DNA of 43,691 nt from Crocinitomicaceae bacterium. GTDB taxonomy: Bacteria > Bacteroidota > Bacteroidia > Flavobacteriales_D > Crocinitomicaceae. The stretch's first letter is position 1, and each line of letters begins with the position of its first letter. The DNA lies in contig JAQXBM010000013.1 of assembly GCA_029252405.1 (NCBI GenBank), positions 1-43,691 of the forward strand. Reading direction: 5' to 3'. The notes beneath the pieces were generated by a model that was given only the letters and a program-made list of their open reading frames with translations, ran no database searches and was not told the DNA's origin. Below are positions 24,851 to 33,338 of the stretch, one piece after another. Made by a program: the position numbers and the translations under genes.

Positions 24851-25089
24851 AGAACAAAATCTTTCCAATAATACTCGTCGCAATTGGGTCTTTGATCCTC
24901 CTTTCTTCCATAAATTCCTTGACTTCTGTGTCTAATGAGATCAGAGCAACAGGCGATTCTTCGGCATATACAGTTGGAAGAATTATCGGAAGCTTAATCC
25001 TGCCAATAGTTGGGTTAACGCTGTTCATTATCGGAACAGTGGCAATCAGAAAAGCGAGCAGAGAAGACGAAGAGAAAGGGATTTTCTAG
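24847..25089 (+). CDS. Small two-helix membrane protein, unknown
   Basis: An 80-residue protein with two hydrophobic segments, IFPIILVAIGSLILLSS (5-21) and IIGSLILPIVGLTLFIIG (46-63), joined by a short polar loop and ending in a charged tail KASREDEEKGIF. No family is recognised. The ATG overlaps the stop of the oxidoreductase gene (ATGA), so it is translationally coupled to it. Confidence 0.65.
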   Translation: MKNKIFPIILVAIGSLILLSSINSLTSVSNEIRATGDSSAYTVGRIIGSLILPIVGLTLFIIGTVAIRKASREDEEKGIF

Positions 25090-25120
25090 ATCTCTAGGAG
25101 AATTCACTAATTTTAGTCTG

Positions 25121-25648
25121 ATGAAGCTCATCGACGAACATACTGGCATATCTCTCAGGGAATTTCAACTCTAAGATCGGGATGGTCTAGTGTTACTTGC
25201 GAACAATGCAAGTATTGCAAATAACTTGCGCGATGGATTTCCGCATCCATATACAATTGAGGCAGCTGAAAAGTTCATAGCTGATACTCAGTCAACTCAT
25301 CCTCCAACACGTTTGTGTATTGAAAAAGATGGAGTTTATGTCGGAAATATTGGGCTGCATCCCTCAACGGACATTTACCGAAAAAATGCAGAAATCGGGT
25401 ATTTCATCGGTGAGAATTTTTGGGGACAGAGAATTGCAAGTCAAGCAGTTATAATGATGGTCGATTACGGTTTTGAAAAATTACAGATCAACAGAATCGA
25501 AGCGGGAGTGTTTGATTACAACATCGGATCAAGAAAAGTGCTAGAAAACGCTGGATTTCAATATGAAGGGACATCTCGACAATCCGTGTTCAAAAATGGA
25601 AAATACCATGACGAATTAAAATACGGAATATTGAAAGCTGATACCTAA
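25121..25648 (+). pseudogene. GNAT acetyltransferase interrupted by an in-frame TAA
   Basis: A RimJ/RimL-like GNAT N-acetyltransferase reading of 175 codons. From ATG 25121 it reads MKLIDEHTGISLREFQL, then TAA (25172-25174), then continues in the same frame DRDGLVLLANNASIANNL and NLRDGFPHPYTIEAAEKFI to a normal end at 25648. The block ISLREFQL before the stop is the usual first strand of this family, where relatives have LREFQLED, so the TAA sits where a Glu codon (GAA) is expected: one G-to-T change. The acetyl-CoA region GYFIGENFWGQRIASQA and ENAGFQYEG are intact. A shorter protein of 152 residues from GTG 25190 would lack the first strand. Sequencing error is possible. Confidence 0.75.
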
Positions 25649-25694
25649 AATTCTTACCGCCGATAAGCAGCAGCGAAGCTAATTCAACCATTCT

Positions 25695-26417
25695 TCATTC
25701 TGCATTGAGCCTTCGGTACTCAGCCAAAATAATTCCAGTAGCCATCGCCGCATTCAAGGATTCAGCTTCGCCATACTTCGGAATAAAAATGGGATGCGTG
25801 ACGCACGACTTGATTTCATCGGAAATACCTTTTCCTTCATTACCAATGACTAAAACTCCTTTTCGTTCGAGTGGAGTGGAGTACATGTCAATTCCATCGA
25901 GCAAAGCTCCGTAAATGGGTAGATCAGAATTTGATAAATATTCTTTCAAATCAAGGTATTCTATGGACATTCGGAACAGTGAACCCATGGTGGCCTGAAC
26001 CACTTTTGAATTGAAGCAATCAACGGTGTCTTTCGAGCAAACGATGTTGGAAACTCCAAACCATTCAGCCGTTCTAATGATAGTACCCAGATTTCCAGGG
26101 TCCTGAATTCCATCCAATGCGATAATAAGATCACCGCGGTCAACATTTTTCTTTGGGAAGCGAACAACAGCAAGCAGAATTCCAGGATTTTTCAGTGAGC
26201 TGATTTCCTTCATTCCGCGTTCATCTGTGAGGTAAACCCGATTGAATTGAAAGTCCGAATTTGTCGTGCAAATGAACTCCAACGAATCAGGTTGTTCGTC
26301 AATTAATTCATTGATGATTTTTTCACCCTCAACAACAAACAAACGCTCCGCATCACGATTCTTTTTCAACCGAAGAGATCGAATCAATTTAATCTTGTTT
26401 TTGGATAAATTTTCCAC
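25695..26417 (-). CDS. TrmH/SpoU-family RNA 2'-O-methyltransferase
   Basis: A 240-residue RNA ribose methyltransferase of the SPOUT class, cytoplasmic. The N-terminal part (RLKKNRDAERLFVVEGEKII) is the substrate-binding region with the typical FVVEGEK motif. The C-terminal knot domain shows IALDGIQDPGNLGTIIRTAE (20 residues; motif 1), VLVIGNEGKGIS (motif 2) and IPKYGEAESLNAAMATGI (motif 3), which bind SAM. The target RNA (23S rRNA or tRNA) cannot be told from sequence. The start is GTG at 26417; no ATG is available upstream in frame. It is divergent from the tamL-like gene across a 283-bp region with paired inverted repeats; this neighbourhood is one I recall for TrmH and BamA/TamA-like genes in Bacteroidota. 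Confidence 0.92.
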   Translation of the reverse strand: MENLSKNKIKLIRSLRLKKNRDAERLFVVEGEKIINELIDEQPDSLEFICTTNSDFQFNRVYLTDERGMKEISSLKNPGILLAVVRFPKKNVDRGDLIIALDGIQDPGNLGTIIRTAEWFGVSNIVCSKDTVDCFNSKVVQATMGSLFRMSIEYLDLKEYLSNSDLPIYGALLDGIDMYSTPLERKGVLVIGNEGKGISDEIKSCVTHPIFIPKYGEAESLNAAMATGIILAEYRRLNAE

Positions 26418-26700
26418 GGACGGTTTCTAACCTGAGTTCAATTTAATAATACACTCAGATCGCTTGGATTTGAGCAGTTTCGAGATCAAAGAAGGGGAAA
26501 TATCGGGATATTTTGATGATTTTAAACGAAGAAAATGACAATTTTCAAGTGAAATGGTCATTTTACCGAATAATTTAACTGAACCCTCTTCGCTATCTTT
26601 CATGATGATACCGCTGTACCACTCAAAAAAGACTGCCTAAATGTTTTCTTGTTAAATGATTTTCTGAGAAGGTTTTTTAATCGGACTCAGGTTAGTATTT
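26418..26700. promoter_or_regulatory. Divergent control region between trmH-like and tamL-like genes
   Basis: 283 bp without a gene. Two features stand out. First, CTAACCTGAGT (26427-26437) and ACTCAGGTTAG (26685-26695) are exact inverted copies placed just upstream of each of the two start codons. Second, a long hairpin at 26532-26564: AAAATGAC pairs with GTCATTTT, then one mismatch, then ATTT pairs with AAAT and a T-G wobble, around a five-base loop. Neither gene ends here, so it is not an ordinary terminator. TATTTTTG at 26696 matches TAnnTTTG but touches the proposed tamL start. Confidence 0.5.
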
Positions 26701-29376
26701 TTGTTGAAATCCTATGAGTACTTGAAAGGAGCTTTCAAACATACAATCATTCTTTTAATTCTGCTTGTCGGGGTAATGTCCTGTAAGCAAACAAAGAACG
26801 TTCCCGATGGTAAGTATCTCCTCAAAAAAAACAAAGTTTACACACAGGGGGATAAATTGGATGAAGCCGAACTGGAGGAAATCATCCGTCAGAAGCCCAA
26901 TTTCAAACGTTTCGGTGTAAAGTGGAAGTTGCGGGCATTCAATGTAGTCGATTCGGCGAAGGTTGCGGACAAACGTGCTAGAAAGAATGGTAAGCTCCGA
27001 GTAAAGAATCAGAAACTCAGAGACAAAGAGGATCGAATTAACGCGAAACGAATTGCTAGAGCTCACCGAAAGGACAAAGAATATTTTACAGAAAAGATAA
27101 TCCCGCTCAAAGATACGGTGACACCGAGGAAATTCTTTCGAGAATGGTTGAAGTATAAAATTGGAAAACCACCGGTCATTTTTGATAGCATTCCGTACAA
27201 CAAAACTATCGAACAGATGTCGGCCTACATGCGTAGTAAAGGCTATTACTATTCGACGGTAAGTGCACTTGTAGAATATAAAAAACGAAAAGCGAAGGCA
27301 TTCTATAGCGTGGTTTCGGGAGAACGTTATTTCATTGATTCTGTTACAATTGATTGCGACAATCCAAATGTTAAAGGAAACTACGCCAAATACATCAAGA
27401 AACAGGAGGAACATCCGCTAGTTGCGAAGCCATTCGACATTGATCTCTTGGACGATCATCGCTTTGATGTGGCAACTTATATGCGAAACTCCGCACTTTA
27501 TGGATTCAGTCCGAATCATATTCATTACGAAGTAGATACGAACAGACAATCGATGAAGGTGAATTTAACGGTGGTTTTTCTTGACCGTTTGATTCGACCT
27601 GAGGGCAATCCGGACACCTTAATTGCTATTCCGCATAAAACCACATACATCAGAGATGTTTACTTCCACATCGCCGACACCTCGCTATTCGATGGGAACT
27701 TCTCGGATTACATGGATTCACTCGAATTGAGCGTGATGGATGGTCAAGTTCTCCGAACAATTGATAGCCTCGACTACAACGAAGTAAATAAGCGAAATTC
27801 AAATGAGCTTGATCCTAAACGCGCGGCAACGTTCGTTTACAACGGCGAGATGTTTATTCGTCCAGAAATTCTCGAGATGCAGAACTACTTGGAGAGCACT
27901 AACTATTACAAGGAGGAGTACGGGGAAAGAACGTACACGCGTTTGCTGCAATTGGGCTTGTTCGAAGGGATCAAAACCAAAATTATTGAGATTGAAGGTA
28001 CGAATAAGTTGGATGTCCACTACTACCTGATTCCACTCAAGAAGCAAAGCTTTGGAGCTGAGCCAAAAGCCACGAATTCTAATGGTTTCCTTGGTGTTTC
28101 GGCGACGGTCAACTACTCGAATCGAAACTTGTTTAGTAATGGAGCCAAGTTGACATTCTCGATTTCGGGAGGATTTGAATCGCAGCCACCAGTATTTGAC
28201 GAAAACGGCGACGGACAGGCAGTGCAAACCGCGGCTCGTAGCTTTAACACTTTTGAAATTGGACCGAGTATTAAGTATGAGGCACCAGGACTTTTACCAC
28301 TGCGAATTACCCGATTCTCTAAACGACACAGACCGCGTACAGTGATTTCAACGGCTTATAACTTCCAACGAAGGGAAGAATTCTCACGAGGCGTTTTCCA
28401 GTTGAATTATATCTGGCAATTTTATGTTGGAAAGCACCAGTTGTTTCAGGCTGGACTCCCTGGAGCTTCTGTGATTAAGTTTGTGAATTTACAGAAGAGC
28501 CCTGAATTCGGAGATATCTTGCTGGGACTGAATGATCAGTTTCTATTGAATTCCTTTAGTGATCAATTTGTTTGGCAGGATTGGAGATTTATGTTCGAAT
28601 ATTCAATGATTAATCCCAAGAAAGGGAAAACGCAGGTCTACTTGACTTCTTCTTTCGATCCAGCGGGAAATATATTGTCTTTGTTCGATAAGTATTTGGA
28701 TACACTAGACAACGGTCAAAAGAAAGTGTTTGGTGTCGCCTATGCGCAATTCGCCAGAATGGACAATGAGTTGATCGTCTATCAACCACTTGGAAAAGAG
28801 CACTCGCTGAACTTTAGATTGAACGCAGGGGCAGGATTACCTTATGGGAACTCTGATAGAGCATTGCCATACGATTACAGTTTCTTTGCAGGTGGAGCCA
28901 ATGATAACAGAGGTTGGCGGGCGCGATCGTTGGGACCTGGAGTCTACAAGAACTACTTGGATACCAATAGTACCGCCACTCAGATTGGTGACGTACGATT
29001 CGGAGGTTCATTCGAATACCGCTTCCCATTTAACGACCTGGTAAAAGGAGCCTTGTTTTTCGATGCGGGAAATATTTGGACAATCAGAGACGATTCCAAT
29101 AGGGAAGGAGGAAAATTCACAAGTGATTGGTACAAGCAACTTGCATTGGCAGGAGGTTTTGGACTCCGTTTAGACTTTGACTACTTTGTTATTCGTGTAG
29201 ATTTGGGGATTCCGTTAAGAAATCCTTCACTACCGAAAAATACGCAATGGATTTTCCAATCGAACGCTCCTTACTTGCAAGCTTTGGAAGATGAGTTCGG
29301 AACTGAATATGAAAAACTCAATTTACCCGATCGTTTTGACCTGCAATTGCATTTCGGAATTGGTTATCCGTTCTAA
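26701..29376 (+). CDS. tamL: Lipoprotein BamA/TamA-family outer-membrane protein (TamL-like)
   Basis: An 891-residue Omp85-family outer-membrane protein with a lipobox (LLVGVMSC, Cys28), the form known in Bacteroidota as TamL, which works with TamB in envelope assembly. The N-terminal half (about 30-450) holds POTRA-like and charged segments, including a Lys/Arg-rich stretch at 90-125. The C-terminal ~420 residues are the 16-stranded barrel: FFAGGANDNRGWRARSLGPG carries the conserved RGW-like/xRGF motif that locates in the barrel lumen, and the chain ends with LQLHFGIGYPF, an aromatic terminal strand. No ATG is present before Cys28 except one inside the lipobox; TTG 26701 is the best start. 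Its stop overlaps the convergent gene by four bases. Confidence 0.88.
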   Translation: MLKSYEYLKGAFKHTIILLILLVGVMSCKQTKNVPDGKYLLKKNKVYTQGDKLDEAELEEIIRQKPNFKRFGVKWKLRAFNVVDSAKVADKRARKNGKLRVKNQKLRDKEDRINAKRIARAHRKDKEYFTEKIIPLKDTVTPRKFFREWLKYKIGKPPVIFDSIPYNKTIEQMSAYMRSKGYYYSTVSALVEYKKRKAKAFYSVVSGERYFIDSVTIDCDNPNVKGNYAKYIKKQEEHPLVAKPFDIDLLDDHRFDVATYMRNSALYGFSPNHIHYEVDTNRQSMKVNLTVVFLDRLIRPEGNPDTLIAIPHKTTYIRDVYFHIADTSLFDGNFSDYMDSLELSVMDGQVLRTIDSLDYNEVNKRNSNELDPKRAATFVYNGEMFIRPEILEMQNYLESTNYYKEEYGERTYTRLLQLGLFEGIKTKIIEIEGTNKLDVHYYLIPLKKQSFGAEPKATNSNGFLGVSATVNYSNRNLFSNGAKLTFSISGGFESQPPVFDENGDGQAVQTAARSFNTFEIGPSIKYEAPGLLPLRITRFSKRHRPRTVISTAYNFQRREEFSRGVFQLNYIWQFYVGKHQLFQAGLPGASVIKFVNLQKSPEFGDILLGLNDQFLLNSFSDQFVWQDWRFMFEYSMINPKKGKTQVYLTSSFDPAGNILSLFDKYLDTLDNGQKKVFGVAYAQFARMDNELIVYQPLGKEHSLNFRLNAGAGLPYGNSDRALPYDYSFFAGGANDNRGWRARSLGPGVYKNYLDTNSTATQIGDVRFGGSFEYRFPFNDLVKGALFFDAGNIWTIRDDSNREGGKFTSDWYKQLALAGGFGLRLDFDYFVIRVDLGIPLRNPSLPKNTQWIFQSNAPYLQALEDEFGTEYEKLNLPDRFDLQLHFGIGYPF

Positions 29377-29960
29377 ATGAAGATTGTTTTCAGGAATGGA
29401 CGAAGTTCTTCCCATTTGATGAGCAATTTCTCTGATGGCCAATTCTGATCATCCAAAGAAATTTCCAAACCTTCTTCCAAAAGGATCACATCACAATCAT
29501 CAATCGAAAGCTCATTCATGAAAGCGTTCGATGGCATTTCTTGCTCATGCTGGGCATAGTGTGCTGTAACTTTCTTGTGAAAGAATGCGCGATAACGCTT
29601 TTCGTGCTTCTCCCGAAACATCACGCTTGGAGAACAAACTTCTCCATCAGAAAGATTGAACAAATGAGATTCACTCGCACTTTCATCCAAATCGATGCAA
29701 TTGAAATAGAAATTCAATTGAATGAAGCTCGTGCGCTGAACAAATCCGTACTGGCCGATGCAGTAATCCTGCTCTTTGTAATCAGAAACAATTTCGAGGA
29801 TATTCGCATTGAGTGCATTTTTTGCATCCACATTGCCCGAGAATTCTACAACGGGATATATGAGACCATTCTCATATAAACCATCAGAAAATTTCACTTC
29901 TTGAGCTTTAACCATCTGTAAAACAAATAATAACGGTAGTAATATGACTGTTTTATCCAT
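29373..29960 (-). CDS. Secreted protein of unknown function (intact paralogue)
   Basis: A 195-residue secreted protein with signal MDKTVILLPLLFVLQMVKAQ. I know no family. It has NGLIYPVVEFSGN near the N-terminus, a segment QLNFYFNCIDLDES, and ends with a hydrophobic/charged helix (LLIKWEELRPFLKTIF). Four Cys residues are present. It is a tandem paralogue of the broken gene at 30103-30696: both contain LQLNFYFNCIDLDES-like sequence, an ELSIDDC motif and a WP-x4-LLI-W-x-EL-x-P ending. The two are separated by 142 bp and both lie on the minus strand between pcrA and the convergent tamL-like gene. Confidence 0.72.
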   Translation of the reverse strand: MDKTVILLPLLFVLQMVKAQEVKFSDGLYENGLIYPVVEFSGNVDAKNALNANILEIVSDYKEQDYCIGQYGFVQRTSFIQLNFYFNCIDLDESASESHLFNLSDGEVCSPSVMFREKHEKRYRAFFHKKVTAHYAQHEQEMPSNAFMNELSIDDCDVILLEEGLEISLDDQNWPSEKLLIKWEELRPFLKTIFI

Positions 29961-30102
29961 AACAAAGGTGTATTGGTATTATATATACGCAAGAAACAAG
30001 CCAAAGGTTTGATAACGTATGGATTATACATTTTCAGTTGAACTAAAGAACAACTTGAAATTACGAGGTTAGAAAGTGTGGGATTTCCAGAATGGCGAAG
30101 GA

Positions 30103-30696
30103 CTACCGCGTTCTGATATGCTTGAAATAAGGGCTGAGTTCGCTCCATGTAATCAATAAATTCACGTCTGGCCAGTTTTCTTGTAAGTTCAAAGAAATTT
30201 CTAGCCCTTTTTCCAATAGGTTGACCTCACAGTCATCAATAGAAAGTTCATTCAAGAATTCGGATGAAGGAACTTCCTTGTCGTTCTTCGTGTAATGCGA
30301 CGCGATCTTTTTCTTAAAAAACTCGTTGTAATCTTTCGATTTGTCTTCATCGATCATAGCGCTTGGAAGAGAAATTTCACCTGTTGATAGGCTGAACAAA
30401 TAAGATGCTTTGACACTCTCGTCCAAATCGATGCAATTGAAATAGAAATTCAGCTGCAAGAAGTTGTTGTGTTGAACGAAGCCATGTTGACTGATGCAGT
30501 AATCTTGATCTTTGTATACCGAAACGAGTTCCAAAATATTTTCGTTTAGCTTCGTATTTGCATCTGGATTTCCTGAAAACTCAGCAATTGGGTACGTGAG
30601 TCCATTTTCGAAAGTACCGTTCTTGAATCTTACGTTCTGAGCAAAGGTTCATTGTGCGATCAGAAATAATGCGAGCAATGCGAAGGTCTTTTTCAT
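30103..30696 (-). pseudogene. Tandem paralogue of the secreted protein, interrupted by TGA in the signal peptide
   Basis: From ATG 30696 the reading is MKKTFALLALFLIAQ, then TGA (30651-30649, codon 16), then TFAQNVRFKNGTFENGLTYP and on without break to a stop at 30103, 197 codons in all. The sequence after the stop completes the signal peptide (TFAQ) and aligns throughout with the intact 195-residue neighbour (EFSGN, LQLNFYFNCIDLDES, LNELSIDDCEV). Thus only one codon is broken; a Gly codon (GGA) is a likely ancestor, a single G-to-T change. Without read-through no exported product is expected; a TTG at 30534 would give a 143-residue internal fragment without a signal. Sequencing error is not excluded. 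Confidence 0.78.
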
Positions 30697-30739
30697 AGCA
30701 AAGTGTGGATGGGAGTTGTCAAATACCACCTCAATATAG

Positions 30740-33040
30740 CTAATTATCCAATACTGTGAGTTTTGCAAATCGGAGTAAAACCGTTTTGGAACCGTGTCTT
30801 GGGAAGAAGATGGTCGCTTTCGTGTCAGGCCCTGTTCCTTCCAATTGAGTGACTTTTCCTTTTCCGAATCGATCATGCTCAACGTTGTAGCCAACTTTCA
30901 ACTGACTTGGAGCTTGTGTTGGTTTCTCCGATCTTCCCAATGGTTTTGAAACCGAACTGATCGGTTTGAGAGATCGAGATCCCATTGGGCGGTTGAGTCC
31001 ACCAGTAAAAGCCTTTTCGCTTGATCTTCCTCCACGACCTGTCACCAAAGATCTTCCGATACCGCGTGATGGTGTTTCGTGATTCAAGAATTGTGGATCA
31101 ATTTCATCAATAAAACGGCTCGGCTCGCACGTAATTAAATTTCCCCATTGGAATCTAGACGTCGCGTAGGATAAATTACACGTTTCCTTAGCGCGAGTGA
31201 CAGCCACGTAAAACAATCGACGTTCTTCTTCCAAGTCCGTTCGAGAATTGAGCGAAAGCTGAGACGGGAAGAGGTTTTCTTCCAATCCAACTAAGTAAAC
31301 ATGCTGAAATTCCAGTCCTTTACTAGAGTGAATCGTCATCATTGTAACATGATTTCGGTCTTCATCTTCTTTTTGATCCGAATCCGTGAGCAAGGCAACA
31401 TCCAGCATGAATTCAGAAAGAGCTTTCGATTCGCCTTCGTCACGTGAAATAGTAAATTCTTTGATCGCTGAGAGTAACTCCTCAATATTTTGATAGCGCT
31501 CAACTTCCTCCGGTCCTTTGTCCTTTTCTGTGTTGAGTTCTTTCAGTATTCCCGATGAGCGCGCAATTTCCTGAGCGAGTACATCTGCGTCCGTGCGATC
31601 CAATTGAGCGGTAAAGCTTTTGATCATTGTTACGAACTCACTAATCCGATTTCGGGCTCCCGAATTGATTTGAACAGGATATCGATTGAAATCTGAAATC
31701 ACTTCCCAAGGGCTTATGCCATATTGATTGGCAGCGATGATCACTTTTTCCATCGAGGTTTTTCCAATTCCACGCTTCGGATAATTGATCACACGCTTCA
31801 GTGCTTCTTCGTCTTGCTGGTTCGCAGCTAATCGAAAGTAGGCGAGTAAATCCTTGATTTCTTTCCGTTGATAGAAAGACAAACCACCGTAAATCTTGTA
31901 CGGAACGTTCAATTTCCGCAGGGCCTCCTCAAAGGAACGCGACTGACGATTAGTACGGTATAGAATGGCGAAATCGTTGTAAGATAAACCGTCATTTTTG
32001 GATTTGTCGTAGATCTTCTGCGTGACAACCTTTCCTTCTTCGTTATCCGTCAAGGTACGCGTGACACTGATTTTTTCACCTCCGTCGTTCGCAGTCCAAA
32101 CCGTTTTCTTGATTTGATCTTTGTTCTTCGCAATAACACCGTTCGCCGCTTCAACGATATTCTTCGTACTTCGATAGTTCTGTTCCAATTTGTACAAACT
32201 GAAATCAGGGTAATCCGTTTTGAAGTTGAGTATGTTTTGAATGTTCGCTCCACGGAACGAGTAGATACTTTGCGCATCATCACCCACGACACAAATATTT
32301 TCGAATACCGCCGCCAGTTTCTTTACAATCAAGTACTGAGCGTAGTTTGTATCTTGGTACTCATCTACCAATACATAACGGAATTTCTGTTGATAGTAGC
32401 TCAAGACATCTGGAAAATCACGCAGCAAGATGTTCGTTTGATACAGTAGATCATCAAAATCCATTGCTCCAGCGTTGAAACAACGAGCAGCGTAGGTTTT
32501 GTAGATTCGGGCCATTTCAGGGCGCTTTGCCATTTTATCTTCCTGAATGATTTCAGGGTTCTGAGCATAAGCTTCAGGTGAAATCAAGTTGTTTTTGGCA
32601 GAAGAGATTCTTCCCAATACATTTCCAGCTTTGTAGGCTTTATCGTCTAGGTTGAATTGCTTGATGATATCTTTGAGTAGACTTTTCGAGTCTTGTGTAT
32701 CGTAAATGGTGAAATTGCTTGGGTATCCCAAACGATCAGAATTGATTCGGAGAATTCTTGAAAACACCGAGTGAAACGTTCCCATGGTGATATTTCGAGC
32801 TTCACCTGGACCAACGATGTTACCAATTCGCTCAGTCATTTCTTTGGCTGCTTTGTTCGTAAAGGTCAAGGCAAGAATATTGAAGGGGTCAACACCTTGT
32901 TCCATCATAAAAGCAATACGGTAGGTGAGCACACGCGTTTTTCCTGATCCAGCACCGGCAATTACCATCGTTGGACCTTCAATATGTTTTACAGCAGCTA
33001 GCTGACTTTCATTTAATTCTTCTAAATATCCCATGGGCAA
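30740..33040 (-). CDS. pcrA: UvrD/PcrA-type superfamily 1 DNA helicase
   Basis: A 766-residue SF1A helicase that unwinds DNA 3' to 5' in repair and replication restart, cytoplasmic. Motifs in order: Q motif LNESQLAAVKH, Walker A GAGSGKTRVLTYRI (about 31-44), motif Ia ALTFTNKAAKEM, motif II VLVDEYQDTNYAQY, motif III VVGDDAQSIYSFRGA, motif IV LEQNYRSTKNI, motif V TIHSSKGLEFQHVYLVG and motif VI EERRLFYVAVTRAKE. The C-terminus has a Tudor-like tail, GYNVEHDRFGKGKVTQLEG, typical of PcrA and used to bind RNA polymerase. MPMGYLEELN or MGYLEELN may be the start. The broken secreted-protein gene starts 43 bp past its stop, and a TATATTTG box lies about 100 bp upstream. Confidence 0.95.
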   Translation of the reverse strand: MPMGYLEELNESQLAAVKHIEGPTMVIAGAGSGKTRVLTYRIAFMMEQGVDPFNILALTFTNKAAKEMTERIGNIVGPGEARNITMGTFHSVFSRILRINSDRLGYPSNFTIYDTQDSKSLLKDIIKQFNLDDKAYKAGNVLGRISSAKNNLISPEAYAQNPEIIQEDKMAKRPEMARIYKTYAARCFNAGAMDFDDLLYQTNILLRDFPDVLSYYQQKFRYVLVDEYQDTNYAQYLIVKKLAAVFENICVVGDDAQSIYSFRGANIQNILNFKTDYPDFSLYKLEQNYRSTKNIVEAANGVIAKNKDQIKKTVWTANDGGEKISVTRTLTDNEEGKVVTQKIYDKSKNDGLSYNDFAILYRTNRQSRSFEEALRKLNVPYKIYGGLSFYQRKEIKDLLAYFRLAANQQDEEALKRVINYPKRGIGKTSMEKVIIAANQYGISPWEVISDFNRYPVQINSGARNRISEFVTMIKSFTAQLDRTDADVLAQEIARSSGILKELNTEKDKGPEEVERYQNIEELLSAIKEFTISRDEGESKALSEFMLDVALLTDSDQKEDEDRNHVTMMTIHSSKGLEFQHVYLVGLEENLFPSQLSLNSRTDLEEERRLFYVAVTRAKETCNLSYATSRFQWGNLITCEPSRFIDEIDPQFLNHETPSRGIGRSLVTGRGGRSSEKAFTGGLNRPMGSRSLKPISSVSKPLGRSEKPTQAPSQLKVGYNVEHDRFGKGKVTQLEGTGPDTKATIFFPRHGSKTVLLRFAKLTVLDN

Positions 33041-33140
33041 ATTCCTCTATTTCTGAGGCAGATATTGAAATCAATTTCTAAACTCAAACCTAAACTTTCG
33101 CAAGCGATCTTGAGTGCATTTTAGAACCTAACTCAGGTTT

Positions 33141-33171
33141 CAAATATACACAAAAGCGAATCCGCATTAAA
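33141..33171 (-). promoter_or_regulatory. Promoter for the pcrA-like gene
   Basis: Minus-strand TATATTTG (33148-33141) matches TAnnTTTG; TTTA (33171-33168) lies 19 bases upstream as a -33 element (consensus TTTG). It leaves a leader of about 95 bases before the pcrA ATG at 33040. Confidence 0.55.
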
Positions 33172-33338
33172 GTCGAATTCCAAAAATAGTTGACAAACTA
33201 TGAACAGATTTCATGAGAAATTACCTGTCAAATGAACAGTTGAATCTTTCAATGATACCTCTCAGTATCCGAAACGAAGCCTGAGTTGTTAATGTTGAGA
33301 TGTTCATCTACATTGATTTTAAACTAATCCTATTCAAT

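Noticed and set aside
26602-26640. 12-codon mini-ORF (MMIPLYHSKKTA) upstream of the tamL-like gene
   Set aside because: Too short and with no supporting signal; no attenuator structure follows it.
30534-30534. Short 143-residue start (TTG) for the secreted paralogue
   Set aside because: The reading upstream of it is homologous to the intact neighbour through the signal peptide, so the gene is better described as interrupted.
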